Both the position numbers and the translations under genes were made by a program. Shown here one piece after another: positions 1 through 7,390 of a stretch of 64,000 bases of DNA (positions within the stretch are counted from its first letter, which is position 1; each line of letters begins with the position of its first letter). The notes under the pieces are model-generated. The model ran no database searches. It saw nothing but the letters and a program-made list of their open reading frames with translations, and had not been told where the DNA came from. This DNA is from Bacillota bacterium (GTDB lineage Bacteria; Bacillota; Clostridia; Lachnospirales; Lachnospiraceae), in the NCBI GenBank assembly GCA_023390555.1, contig JAEWCQ010000012.1, positions 1-64,000 on the forward strand, given 5' to 3'.

Positions 1-273
1 CAGCAGTTTGTTTTCTGCCTGCCGGTAGATCGCGATGACCTGATCAAATGCCGATTCCATAGTTTCCGCTGTCCCGATCCTGCTTTCCAGCTCGGTATAC
101 GTCCTTTCCAGCGCAGTCCGTACCGCCATATAAGTCTCCGAATTCGATACCCTGGAAAGTGCAGTATGTATGTCGTTTAGATTGCTCTGTACGGTCTTTA
201 ACTTTCGAATTGCCTCGGACAGATATTGACGCTTCTCCTCACAGACCTTTAGATTAATATGGGTTGAGTCCAT
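1..273 (-). CDS. small helical protein, partial (3' end outside window)
   Basis: The first 91 codons are visible and the frame runs off the left edge. The ATG at 271-273 shares one base with the TGA of the preceding gene, so the two are probably translationally coupled. The visible product is hydrophilic, almost entirely helix-forming and heptad-like, with no signal peptide or membrane segment. It starts MDSTHINLKVCEEKRQYL. Small paired helical proteins of this kind are typical of type VII secretion (ESX/WXG100) loci, but no diagnostic motif is visible here, so that role is inferred from the neighbour only. Confidence 0.6.
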   Translation of the reverse strand, partial: MDSTHINLKVCEEKRQYLSEAIRKLKTVQSNLNDIHTALSRVSNSETYMAVRTALERTYTELESRIGTAETMESAFDQVIAIYRQAENKLL

Positions 274-590
274 CACTTCTTTCCCCCTGACCGCTGGCTT
301 GCAATTCGAAGTGCCGATTCCTCCGCCGTCTTTTTTGTATCTGCAAGCTGTTTTAAGGAGGAGGCTGCCTCCACTATGACATTTTGGGATGTTTCTATTT
401 GCGCCAGCAGCACCTTTAGCTTTCTGACATATTCGTCTCCCTGGCTGTCCTTCCAGTTATTACTAACTCCACTTAGAAACGCCTGCAGCTCCTCACTTCT
501 AACCTGCTTGATCTTTTCCGCATTTTCCAGGAGTGCATTGTACTGCTGCAATACACTGCGGTAATTTTTGTCTATCGTAATCTGATTCAC
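273..590 (-). CDS. WXG100-like small helical protein
   Basis: A 105-residue helical protein starting at GTG (588-590) with a good Shine-Dalgarno (GGGGAGGAAG) upstream. It has no signal peptide. The centre reads NNWKDSQGDEYVRKL, in which a tryptophan, a glycine and an aromatic residue fall in the turn between two helices, as in the W-x-G turn of WXG100/ESAT-6-like proteins, although the exact W-x-G is absent. The length (about 100 aa) fits that superfamily. It overlaps the next gene by one base. WXG100 proteins are exported as helical hairpin dimers by type VII systems, but no secretion machinery is visible because the locus is cut by the window edge. Assignment is tentative. Confidence 0.5.
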   Translation of the reverse strand: MNQITIDKNYRSVLQQYNALLENAEKIKQVRSEELQAFLSGVSNNWKDSQGDEYVRKLKVLLAQIETSQNVIVEAASSLKQLADTKKTAEESALRIASQRSGGKK

Positions 591-773
591 ATACGCTTCC
601 TCCCCGTCATTTTCTGTTTTCTATCTTATCATAAATTTTCATAAAAATTGAAAATTCCGACAGACAGCACGGAAACGGGATGAATAACCAGTTTTTGTGT
701 AAAATTTGAATTTGGCACACATTTTGTTCAAACACAGATTGCAGATTAATAAATACTTTTTGTGAAGTGTGCA

Positions 774-832
774 TGCCGCATTACAGTTCTTTTTATGCAT
801 AGGCATCGGAGCATCCGCATATGAATGCGGCA
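774..832. other. long inverted repeat in intergenic region
   Basis: Nine-base perfect arms (TGCCGCATT at 774-782 and AATGCGGCA at 824-832) enclose a 41-base loop that contains further partly self-complementary bases. On the plus strand it is followed by a T-rich stretch (836-843), so it could terminate plus-strand transcription, but no plus-strand gene precedes it. It lies in the 360-base gap between the rpsF operon and the WXG100-like genes. In the rest of 591-850 I see no gene. Confidence 0.45.
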
Positions 833-850
833 GAGTATTTTTTGTGAATC

Positions 851-882
851 AAAAAAACCAGCTATCCGAAACGGATAACTGG
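851..882 (-). terminator. Rho-independent terminator of rpsF-ssb-rpsR
   Basis: Minus-strand hairpin with an 11-base stem (CCAGTTATCCG / CGGATAGCTGG, one G-U pair) and a TTT loop, followed by seven T residues (851-857). It lies about 70 bases past the rpsR stop. The plus-strand side also has a T-rich tail, so it may work in both directions. Confidence 0.85.
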
Positions 883-950
883 TCAGTTTTTCAATACATT
901 GTATCAAAATACGTGCTTCAACGTCTGGATGCCTTATTCTAAAAAAGAAC

Positions 951-1214
951 TTAATCCTGAACGTATGGCATTAAAGCGATATGACGTGCTCTCTTGATTG
1001 CTACAGTAAGAGCTCTCTGGTGTTTTGCACAGTTGCCTGTAATTCTTCTCGGAAGAATTTTTCCTCTTTCAGAGATGTATCTCTTTAATTTGTTTGTATC
1101 TTTGAAATCGATCGTATTATCTTTTCCACAGAAAACACAAACTTTTTTTCTTCTATGCATTCCGCCTCTTCTTCTCATTGGGCCGTCTGCTCTATCTGTC
1201 TTATTAAAAGCCAT
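951..1214 (-). CDS. rpsR: 30S ribosomal protein S18
   Basis: An 87-residue basic protein of the usual S18 length. The conserved core RRRGGMHRRKKVCVFCG and the C-terminal ITGNCAKHQRALTVAIKRAR are plain. The four cysteines of the zinc-binding-type (C+) S18 are partly represented (CVFC, then C in NCAKH). S18 sits on the small-subunit platform and pairs with S6, which is encoded two genes upstream. A strong AGGAGGT precedes the ATG at 1212-1214. It is the last gene of the rpsF-ssb-rpsR operon, a gene order conserved in nearly all Firmicutes. Confidence 0.98.
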   Translation of the reverse strand: MAFNKTDRADGPMRRRGGMHRRKKVCVFCGKDNTIDFKDTNKLKRYISERGKILPRRITGNCAKHQRALTVAIKRARHIALMPYVQD

Positions 1215-1235
1215 GATTGATTACCTCCTGTTAAT

Positions 1236-1673
1236 TTAATTAAATGGTAACTCTTCATCTATCCCGTCCGGAATATTCATGAAGCCATCTCCAGCCGCAC
1301 TGCTAGGTGATGGTCTGTCTGCAGGAGTAAACCCTGCATCACCGGAAGCATTTTTGCTCTCTGCAAATTCCTGCTCCTCGATAACAACATCAGTGGTATA
1401 TACTTTCTGACCGTCTTTATTGGTATAGCTTCCAGTCTGAATTCGGCCGGTTGCTGCAATCTTGGTTCCTTTACGCAGATATTTCTCTGCAAACTCAGCC
1501 TGACGTCCGAATGCGACGCATCCGATAAAATCGGCAGTCTGTGTATCGCCGTCACGTCTCATACGTCTGTCAACAGCGATTGTATATCTGGCAATTGCCA
1601 TCTGATTATCTCCACTGGAGTAACGAACCTCTGGATCTCTTGTTAAACGTCCCATAAGTATAACTTTGTTCAT
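1236..1673 (-). CDS. ssb: single-stranded DNA-binding protein
   Basis: A 145-residue SSB with an N-terminal OB fold (MNKVILMGRLTRDPEVRY start, internal FIGCVAFGRQAEFAEKYL) covering about residues 1-105. A disordered Gly/Ser/Pro linker follows, then the acidic tip DEELPFN, which recruits replication and repair partners. The tetrameric protein coats single-stranded DNA at forks. AAGGAGATAGTGGT before the ATG is a good ribosome-binding site. It lies between rpsF and rpsR with gaps of about 20 bases, so it is cotranscribed, and ssb copies in this operon are normally the essential housekeeping version. Confidence 0.98.
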   Translation of the reverse strand: MNKVILMGRLTRDPEVRYSSGDNQMAIARYTIAVDRRMRRDGDTQTADFIGCVAFGRQAEFAEKYLRKGTKIAATGRIQTGSYTNKDGQKVYTTDVVIEEQEFAESKNASGDAGFTPADRPSPSSAAGDGFMNIPDGIDEELPFN

Positions 1674-1696
1674 ACCACTATCTCCTTCTCTTCTAT

Positions 1697-1987
1697 CTAT
1701 GCCTCATCTTTTCTAATGCATAAGAAACGAAGTACGTTGTCCATGATACGAACATTCTGTTCAACCTGTGCCGGAACTTCAGCAGCAGCGTCAAACTTGA
1801 TGAAATAGTAGAAGCCTTCGCTCATTTTCTGAATCTCGTAAGCTAATTTCTTCTTACCCCATTCTTCTACTTCTGTTACAGTTCCGCCGAAACGAGTAAT
1901 ATACTCTTTTGCTTTCTCAACTGTAGCAGTTCTGACATCGTCTTCGATCTTGGCATTAACAATAAGTGTTAATTCGTATTTGTTCAT
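1697..1987 (-). CDS. rpsF: 30S ribosomal protein S6
   Basis: A 96-residue S6 beginning MNKYELTLIVNAKIEDD. The ATG at 1985-1987 is chosen because AAAGGAGGTAAA lies just upstream. An upstream in-frame extension to 2056 has no ribosome-binding site and runs through the leader hairpin. Conserved elements include GGTVTEVEEWGKKKLAYEI and the C-terminal VLRFLCIRKD. S6 forms a heterodimer with S18 on the 30S platform. It is the first gene of the operon. Confidence 0.97.
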   Translation of the reverse strand: MNKYELTLIVNAKIEDDVRTATVEKAKEYITRFGGTVTEVEEWGKKKLAYEIQKMSEGFYYFIKFDAAAEVPAQVEQNVRIMDNVLRFLCIRKDEA

Positions 1988-2015
1988 GCTAGATTTACCT
2001 CCTTTTGGTCTCTGG

Positions 2016-2052
2016 CCTCCTGATTCGCAGGAAGCAAGGAATTTATAATATA
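2016..2052 (-). promoter_or_regulatory. rpsF leader: possible promoter and S6:S18-type hairpin
   Basis: On the minus strand an extended -10 (TG-A-TATATT, 2047-2055) lies about 60 bases before the rpsF ATG, with no clear -35. The short leader holds a seven-base-pair hairpin (2016-2034, one wobble pair, CGAAT loop) just before the ribosome-binding site. Many rpsF operons are autoregulated by the S6:S18 complex binding a leader hairpin. The position fits, but I cannot confirm the conserved binding nucleotides. Confidence 0.35.
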
Positions 2053-2178
2053 TCACGATTAATTATGGTAACATAAACTGTCCCACAAATCAAGTCATTT
2101 TCTGCTTAACTTCTCTATTTTTTCTATAAATATTCACTGTTTGGGCTGTTTCCTGCTCACAGATTTACCTTCCTGCTC

Positions 2179-2736
2179 CTATTTGAGATACTTCTCTTCC
2201 AATTCTTTCAGAAGTTTCACATAGTGATCCTGGATTCCCCTCTCAGCCGCCTCTTTTTCAAACAACTCTGCCTGCTGATTTACAAAATCCAGCCGCTCTT
2301 TGGAAAGATTCTTTTCCGCAAACGGATAGACGACCCCATCTTCCTTTTCAATATGCCTTGCCAGATGATTGGCGTATCCGACCGCATTTGCAATCACATC
2401 TAACTTACTCTCTTCCTCTCCGTTTTTTACACGTGAAAGAGCCTCTTTCAGTTCCCGGATAAACAATCTTCCCCAATCATGTTCGACAAGCATGCCGTGC
2501 GTCACGAGATTTTTCCCGATCTGCCCCAGATGATCTACCATTTCCTGAAATAAAAACTTTTCCTCTTTTCCATGATGATGTTCATCTGCATATTTGCGGA
2601 CAAACTCGATCATACGGCCAAAATCCTCGTAGCAGATTTCTTCCCCCTGCAAGATTCTGCCGCAGGCTTTTCGCATTACCTGGAGCATCCTCATAATGTA
2701 CGTATGTTCTTCGACCATTACTGGAATACTGTTCAT
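2179..2736 (-). CDS. hemerythrin-like domain protein
   Basis: A 185-residue all-helical cytosolic protein. The ATG at 2734-2736 is preceded by AAGGAGAG, and an upstream extension to 2772 lacks a site. Histidine and acidic ligands spaced as in hemerythrin-like four-helix bundles are visible: VEEHTYIMRML near the N terminus, DEHHHGKEEKFLF about residue 60, LVTHGMLVEHDWG about 85, and HLARHIEKEDGVVYPF about 135. Such proteins hold a di-iron centre and bind O2, NO or related species. It is the last gene of a four-gene operon with DUF438 and DUF1858 proteins, which suggests a redox, oxygen or nitric-oxide response. The exact ligand is unknown. Confidence 0.85.
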   Translation of the reverse strand: MNSIPVMVEEHTYIMRMLQVMRKACGRILQGEEICYEDFGRMIEFVRKYADEHHHGKEEKFLFQEMVDHLGQIGKNLVTHGMLVEHDWGRLFIRELKEALSRVKNGEEESKLDVIANAVGYANHLARHIEKEDGVVYPFAEKNLSKERLDFVNQQAELFEKEAAERGIQDHYVKLLKELEEKYLK

Positions 2737-2803
2737 CTTGTTCTCTCCTTTTTTGTAAGCACCGGACGGCATGATTCTGTGTCCGCCTGGATTGCAATGT
2801 TTT

Positions 2804-4015
2804 TTACTGGGTTACCAGACGCTTCTCTCCGGATATCTCCTGAATCGACTTTATATCCTGCGTCACTTCAAGTACCCCAAGGTATTCTCCGTTTTCATTC
2901 CGTACCGCATAATAGCGTATCAAGATATATTTATCTGCCATTTTAATCCAGAAATCCTCATGATCCTTCCTGCCGGTTTTAAAATCCTCTACGATTTGTT
3001 CCACCACATGAACACTTGCAGGTGGATGGCAATTGGAAACATTTCTGCCTATGATGGCCTTGGTTCTGGGAAATGCTCTGTCTTTTCCCTCTGAGAAATA
3101 TTTCACAACATCGTCTTTATTTACAAACGTAATGTCAAACGGCAATGTATTCAGCATGCAGAACAATTCCTCTGCTCGAAACTCTCCGGAAGGGAGACGG
3201 ATCAGTCCTTCTTCTGCTTCCGGTTCTTTTTGCAGATTGACGGTCGTCTCACGCTTTTTAGGATTCCAGACCGGAACCTGGTCAATCAGGTACCCAATTT
3301 CGGAACTCTCCTGCGCAATCGTCTTCCATTCCTCCTGCGTCAACTGTTCCAGAAGCATGGGGATCATAATATTTTCCTCTTTAAAAATCATTTCCGTGAC
3401 CTGATGCACCATTGTATCTATCTTCTTATCCAGCGCTTTTTTCTCCGGCATTTCTTCTTTTAGCAGTATCTTTATTTCTTTGATCTGGTTTCGAATCTCA
3501 TCATCCACTCCCCACATCACCTTTGGCGGTGCCGTAATACCGTATTTTTCCATGTACGGAAACAAAAGATTTTCCTTTTTCCTGTAATGAATCGCTATCT
3601 TTTCCAGCTCACTGATACCGTCCAGAAGCTTGCTTACACTATCCCTGTTACCCAGCTCCAAAACGTACGGTGTAACAGCATGATCGAGGATTTCTTCTAT
3701 TTTCCGGTTTTCCTGTACCAATACATACAGCGGATGTCCCGGAATCAGTGTCGGATCTTCGGGCTGATGAATTTCTTCAATGGACCCCTGAAACACTGCT
3801 GCGTGCACATCACAGAGTCTCTGCACCTCCTGCACCGGCAGTCCGTCCGCAATCAGCGCTGTTTCTGCGGCAGATATTTCGGAAGCGGAAACTCCTTCAA
3901 AAGCTTCTGCAAACTGTTTTTTTACTTCTTCCACTGCTTTTCCCTCATGAAGCTGCCGGATAATGTCTTTGATTGCCTGCTGCCTCATTTCTCTGTTATT
4001 AATATACTCACTCAT
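2804..4015 (-). CDS. DUF438 / hemerythrin-like / PAS domain protein
   Basis: A 403-residue cytosolic protein with three recognisable parts. The N-terminal DUF438 region (about 1-95) is helical, with IPGHPLYVLVQENRKI at its end. A middle helical bundle (about 100-235) carries histidines and acids of a hemerythrin-like fold (AIHYRKKENLLFPYME, MIFKEENIMIPMLLEQL). A C-terminal PAS domain (about 280-395) includes FDITFVNKDDVVKYFSEG and GRNVSNCHPP. Family members are thought to be iron- or gas-linked sensors. No output domain such as a kinase or GGDEF is present, so it probably signals by protein contact. It lies 12 bases after the DUF1858 gene. Confidence 0.85.
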   Translation of the reverse strand: MSEYINNREMRQQAIKDIIRQLHEGKAVEEVKKQFAEAFEGVSASEISAAETALIADGLPVQEVQRLCDVHAAVFQGSIEEIHQPEDPTLIPGHPLYVLVQENRKIEEILDHAVTPYVLELGNRDSVSKLLDGISELEKIAIHYRKKENLLFPYMEKYGITAPPKVMWGVDDEIRNQIKEIKILLKEEMPEKKALDKKIDTMVHQVTEMIFKEENIMIPMLLEQLTQEEWKTIAQESSEIGYLIDQVPVWNPKKRETTVNLQKEPEAEEGLIRLPSGEFRAEELFCMLNTLPFDITFVNKDDVVKYFSEGKDRAFPRTKAIIGRNVSNCHPPASVHVVEQIVEDFKTGRKDHEDFWIKMADKYILIRYYAVRNENGEYLGVLEVTQDIKSIQEISGEKRLVTQ

Positions 4016-4027
4016 AAGAACCTCCTT

Positions 4028-4255
4028 CTATTCTTGTATCGTATACCCTTTTTCTTTCAGATTCATACGTATATCATCCATGCTGATCTTTTTCATGGCT
4101 GCCCCTTTTGGTATTGTCATAAATCGCCCTGCCGTATTTAGCATGCCCGGTTTTACGATATCGTGAAACCCCAGTTCATATAAAATATTTGGGATTTCAG
4201 AATCTGCATGACATAATTCAAACACACTTTTCTTTAAATCAATCACTTTATCCAT
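4028..4255 (-). CDS. DUF1858 domain protein
   Basis: A 75-residue protein starting MDKVIDLKKSVFELCH. The ATG at 4253-4255 overlaps the end of the small upstream gene by eight bases and has AAGAGGGAA upstream. The whole length matches the DUF1858 domain, with the pattern of a repressive-looking ELGFHDIVKPGMLNTAGRFMTIPKGA segment in the middle. DUF1858 is often found beside, or fused to, DUF438, hemerythrin and hybrid-cluster-type proteins in anaerobes, and its biochemical role is not established. It is the second gene of this operon. Confidence 0.85.
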   Translation of the reverse strand: MDKVIDLKKSVFELCHADSEIPNILYELGFHDIVKPGMLNTAGRFMTIPKGAAMKKISMDDIRMNLKEKGYTIQE

Positions 4256-4388
4256 TCTCTGTTCCCTCTTTTCCGATTCTGTGGACAAACTCGTAAAAAC
4301 GCTCCTCCGCTTCTCTGTTTTGTTTCTGACGCAGGATTATTTTTTCAAGAACATCCGACACCTCTGCCCTTATTTTCTGATAAGACAT
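4248..4388 (-). CDS. 46-residue protein at head of hemerythrin operon
   Basis: A short frame read directly from the sequence. ATG at 4386-4388 follows a textbook AGGAGG with six-base spacing, and the stop TAA at 4248-4250 lies eight bases inside the next gene. The product, MSYQKIRAEVSDVLEKIILR and onward, is a charged amphipathic helix ending HRIGKEGTENG, with no cysteine or membrane segment. The strong ribosome-binding site and the overlap with the DUF1858 start argue that it is translated, perhaps as a coupling leader or a small partner of the DUF1858/DUF438 proteins. No family is recognised. Confidence 0.6.
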   Translation of the reverse strand: MSYQKIRAEVSDVLEKIILRQKQNREAEERFYEFVHRIGKEGTENG

Positions 4389-4435
4389 ACCATTCCTCCT
4401 ATCCCGTTATGTACCACCGTCATCCATATATTTTT

Positions 4436-4479
4436 ATCATACCCGTCTCGTCTGTGCATGTATGTTGTATTTACAACAT
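4436..4479 (-). promoter_or_regulatory. activator-type promoter with perfect dyad
   Basis: A perfect 18-base dyad, ATGTTGTA-TT-TACAACAT (4462-4479), lies upstream of a -10 box TATGAT (plus positions 4436-4441) on the minus strand. If transcription starts seven bases past the -10, at 4429, the dyad centre is at -41.5. There is no recognisable -35 box, since its place is taken by the dyad. This is the class II geometry of CRP/FNR-family activators, and the half-site spacing TGTTG-N6-CAACA also fits that family. It would drive the 46-aa / DUF1858 / DUF438 / hemerythrin operon. Confidence 0.6.
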
Positions 4480-4638
4480 GCTGTGTTTTTTCCAGATAAA
4501 TTCCAGTGAATATTATAGTAAATAAACTTCATCCTCCATAGAATGCCCCTTTTGCTTATTTTTATAGAATAAAATGCACTTTTAAACGCTGCCACAATGC
4601 TGTTGCTTCAATTTAACAGGGGCTTTCAGACTAGAATG

Positions 4639-4672
4639 AAAAATCCGGACTGCCTAAAAATCAGCAGTCCGG
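4639..4672 (-). terminator. terminator of the resistance-type TCS/ABC operon
   Basis: Perfect nine-base-pair stem CCGGACTGC / GCAGTCCGG (4645-4653 and 4664-4672) with a ten-base loop, followed on the minus strand by ATTTTTCATT. It overlaps the last codon and stop of the histidine kinase gene. In the remainder of 4480-4640 I see no gene. Confidence 0.8.
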
Positions 4673-5557
4673 AAACAGGACATGTACACTTAACTTATTC
4701 TCTTTGTAGCGGGCAGTTATCGTTCCGTGCATCTGCTCCACGAGTGACCTGGAAATACTAAGCCCCAGACCTGTTGCATTTCTTGCCGCTTCTACCGTAT
4801 AAAAACGATGAAACAGCTTTCCAACCTGTACCTCATCTAATCCGGAGGCCGTATTTGTAAAAATAATCTCGCCCTCCTCCGACAGTGCTATATCCAGATC
4901 TCCATCGCTGTATTTGAGCGCATTGTTCAGGATGTTGCTGAACACACGTGACAAAGCTGCATGGTTAAGCTGGCGTAAGACCCTCTTTTCAGGTATTTTT
5001 ATGCTTGGCACAATGCCCCGTTCTTTGAGTACCGCATAATAGGCGGCAACACTTTCTTCCAGAATGCCGTTGAGGCTCACCGCTTCAAGCTGTATGTCTT
5101 CCAGCGTTGAAGTGATAACCGAATAACGGAATAATTCCTCGGTCAGCTGTTTCAACGCCTGCGTACGATTTCCGATCAGTGAGAGATAACGTGTGGCTTC
5201 CTTCGATTTTTCCTCATCTTCCAACAGGTCGAGATAGCCGCAGATAGCGGTAAGCGGGGTTCGCAGATCATGCGATATATTTGTGATCGCTTCTTTTAAT
5301 TCACGATCTCCATTTTGAAAACGTCTGTGTTCGCGCCGTAGCCGGCGAAGCTGAATGTTCAATTCAGCGGCCAGCCGCCGGATATGGCGGTCTGTGCCGG
5401 AAACGGAAATCAGTGTATTGGTGTCCGTATCCAGCTTTTCCTTCATCTCCGCGCACACCTCATCAACCGCCCTGTGAAGCAGTATAATTTTGATTGACAA
5501 AACAATACAGGCAATACACAGGACAGCGCATAGAACATAAACTTTGAACACAGACAC
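4661..5557 (-). CDS. sensor histidine kinase, single membrane segment
   Basis: A 298-residue kinase. One N-terminal membrane helix (about 5-27) is followed directly by a cytoplasmic linker with no extracellular sensing domain. The dimerisation/phosphoacceptor helix holds ISHDLRTPLTAICGYL (His about residue 96). The ATPase domain shows the N-box NILNNALKYSDGD, the F-box LFHRFYT and the G2 box ATGLGLSISRSLVEQ, while the G1 box is poorly conserved. It is the last gene of a response regulator-ABC transporter-kinase operon. Kinases lacking an input domain in this arrangement commonly sense antimicrobial peptides through, or together with, the adjacent ABC transporter. Confidence 0.9.
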   Translation of the reverse strand: MSVFKVYVLCAVLCIACIVLSIKIILLHRAVDEVCAEMKEKLDTDTNTLISVSGTDRHIRRLAAELNIQLRRLRREHRRFQNGDRELKEAITNISHDLRTPLTAICGYLDLLEDEEKSKEATRYLSLIGNRTQALKQLTEELFRYSVITSTLEDIQLEAVSLNGILEESVAAYYAVLKERGIVPSIKIPEKRVLRQLNHAALSRVFSNILNNALKYSDGDLDIALSEEGEIIFTNTASGLDEVQVGKLFHRFYTVEAARNATGLGLSISRSLVEQMHGTITARYKENKLSVHVLFPDC

Positions 5558-5564
5558 TCCTCCT

Positions 5565-6395
5565 TTATTTCACATCTTTCCTGCCAAAGCAGACAATCCC
5601 TGTCAGGGTGGTTCCAATGGTAATCAGCAGGGAATACAGCATCATCTGCCACAGATGATTTGCCGTCATACCGGAATACTGCAATGCCTGGCCCGTCGGG
5701 AGAATATCATAAATGCACTCATAGACCAGACGGGCAGTCCCTGTCAGGTACTCCGGGTTTGCAATCTGCTCATTCTCCGCACTTCCCAAAGAATCACTGA
5801 ATACATAACCGTCATAAAACTCCGGCGCCTCCAGTTTTGTTTTTATAACCACGGCAGCGAATAAAAGCGCCACCATACCGAGAATACAGATCACGGCTGA
5901 AACCGCTTTATTCTGGTTCAGCATGCTGATCAGTGTCAAAATGGCACAAACGGCACAGATCATCAGGGTACTGCCAAACAGAAGCCCGGCAAGGAGCCGT
6001 GGGCTGGCCTTCACTAAACCGATCAGTGGTGTTCCAACCACACTCACCACAATCACAAAAGCAGCGCACATAAGAAGTGCTGCCACCGTTACCGTAATAA
6101 AATTAGAGACATAAATGGCAGTCCTTGTATGTCCGACCACCAGCTTATTGCGTATTGTACCGTCACTATACTCGGTACCGAGAAACAGACTGCAAAAGGC
6201 AGCACAGATGATACCGATCAGAATGGTGTAACCGAAAAAGACTGTATTCAGTTTTACCTCGTAACCATACAGGACATGTTCTTTGTATTGATTCAGGACA
6301 AGTACGATCCCGAACACCACCAGAAATAATGTAGCTGCCCAGAATACTTTTGATTTTTTCAGCCTGACAAAGTTTGCAGATAACAGTTTACGCAT
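5565..6395 (-). CDS. ABC-2 type permease
   Basis: A 276-residue integral membrane protein with about six hydrophobic segments (near residues 20-40, 55-75, 105-130, 140-160, 165-190, 245-265). The start is set at the ATG 6393-6395, which has AGGAGG at eight-base spacing. A GTG three codons earlier is possible but too close. The coding region overlaps the ATPase gene by eight bases. The fold and size fit the ABC-2/lantibiotic-immunity permease group. With the ATPase it would form an exporter removing or resisting a membrane-active peptide. The substrate cannot be read from the sequence. Confidence 0.85.
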   Translation of the reverse strand: MRKLLSANFVRLKKSKVFWAATLFLVVFGIVLVLNQYKEHVLYGYEVKLNTVFFGYTILIGIICAAFCSLFLGTEYSDGTIRNKLVVGHTRTAIYVSNFITVTVAALLMCAAFVIVVSVVGTPLIGLVKASPRLLAGLLFGSTLMICAVCAILTLISMLNQNKAVSAVICILGMVALLFAAVVIKTKLEAPEFYDGYVFSDSLGSAENEQIANPEYLTGTARLVYECIYDILPTGQALQYSGMTANHLWQMMLYSLLITIGTTLTGIVCFGRKDVK

Positions 6396-7302
6396 CTCTG
6401 CCACCTCCTACCAGACTGACGTAATAGCTCTCCAGACTTTCATCTCTTTCCTGTATGGAGATAACCTCACTCTCTTCCTGTGCAAGTGCCATGGTGAGCT
6501 GTGATATATTTATTTTTGCAAACACATCCGCCTTCGTATCGGACAAGATCTTATATGCAATATTCAGACTGTCAAGAACTCTGGCAAGCGCCTTCGTATC
6601 GGACACTTCCATACGTACGCACTTTCTGCAGGCAGCTTCCAGTTCTTTTGCACTGATTTCCTTTACCATACGTCCGTTGTCGATAAAACCATAATGTGTT
6701 GCAAGACGCGACAGTTCATCCAGTATATGACTGGAAATCAGGACGGTGATCTGGCGGTCACGATTCAGCTTTAAAATCAGTTCCCGTATTTCAATAATTC
6801 CCTGCGGGTCAAGACCATTTACCGGTTCGTCCAGTACAAGAAAATCCGGATCACCTGCAAGCGCTACCGCAATTCCCAGTCTCTGTTTCATTCCAAGCGA
6901 AAAATTTTTCGCCTTTTTCTTACCGGTGTCTTCAAGTCCGACAAGCTTTAAGATATCCTGCAGACCATCAAACGAAGGTAATCCTAGAATCCGATACTGC
7001 TCCTTCAGGTTGTCCTCTGCCGTCATATCCAGATAGATGGACGGTGTTTCCACAACTGCCCCCATCCGTCTGCGGGATTTCACAATTTTCTTATTTCTGC
7101 TGTCCGTTCCGTACAGGGAATAAGCCCCTGACGTCGCCTCCTGAAGTCCGCAGATCAATCGGATCAGAGTTGTTTTACCTGCCCCGTTTTTTCCGACAAA
7201 ACCGTAGATTGCTCCTTTTGGAACGTGCATGGAAAGCCCATCCAATGCTTTGAAATGTCGGTAGTGTTTGCACAAAGCATCGGCTGTTAAAATATAATCC
7301 AT
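6388..7302 (-). CDS. ABC transporter ATP-binding protein
   Basis: A 304-residue ATPase. Start at ATG 7300-7302 after AGGAGGATATCGA. Walker A GKNGAGKTTLIRLI (about 38-51), the signature SLGMKQRLGIAVALAG, Walker B FLVLDEPVNGLDP and the switch SSHILDELSRL are all present, so it should be active. The C-terminal extension of about 80 residues is typical of the drug/lantibiotic exporter ATPases (CcmA/BcrA-like). Its partner is the permease that overlaps its 3' end. Confidence 0.93.
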   Translation of the reverse strand: MDYILTADALCKHYRHFKALDGLSMHVPKGAIYGFVGKNGAGKTTLIRLICGLQEATSGAYSLYGTDSRNKKIVKSRRRMGAVVETPSIYLDMTAEDNLKEQYRILGLPSFDGLQDILKLVGLEDTGKKKAKNFSLGMKQRLGIAVALAGDPDFLVLDEPVNGLDPQGIIEIRELILKLNRDRQITVLISSHILDELSRLATHYGFIDNGRMVKEISAKELEAACRKCVRMEVSDTKALARVLDSLNIAYKILSDTKADVFAKINISQLTMALAQEESEVISIQERDESLESYYVSLVGGGRDA

Positions 7303-7390
7303 TCGATATCCTCCTTTTCCTTGATACCGGCATTCTATCAAGAAACCGTAAAGAAAACGGTAAAGAAAACAGTAAAGAAATCGTATAGTT

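Noticed and set aside
3587..4141. Plus-strand frame of 184 codons
   Set aside because: Antisense to the DUF438 gene, His/Cys/Phe-rich as expected from reverse reading of a real gene; no start signals.
4560..4600. Possible third copy of the ~140-bp repeat (ATAGAATAAAAT)
   Set aside because: Only about 12 bases match; the diagnostic GCGCGGAACAAAAG and GGGAGTGTA blocks are absent.
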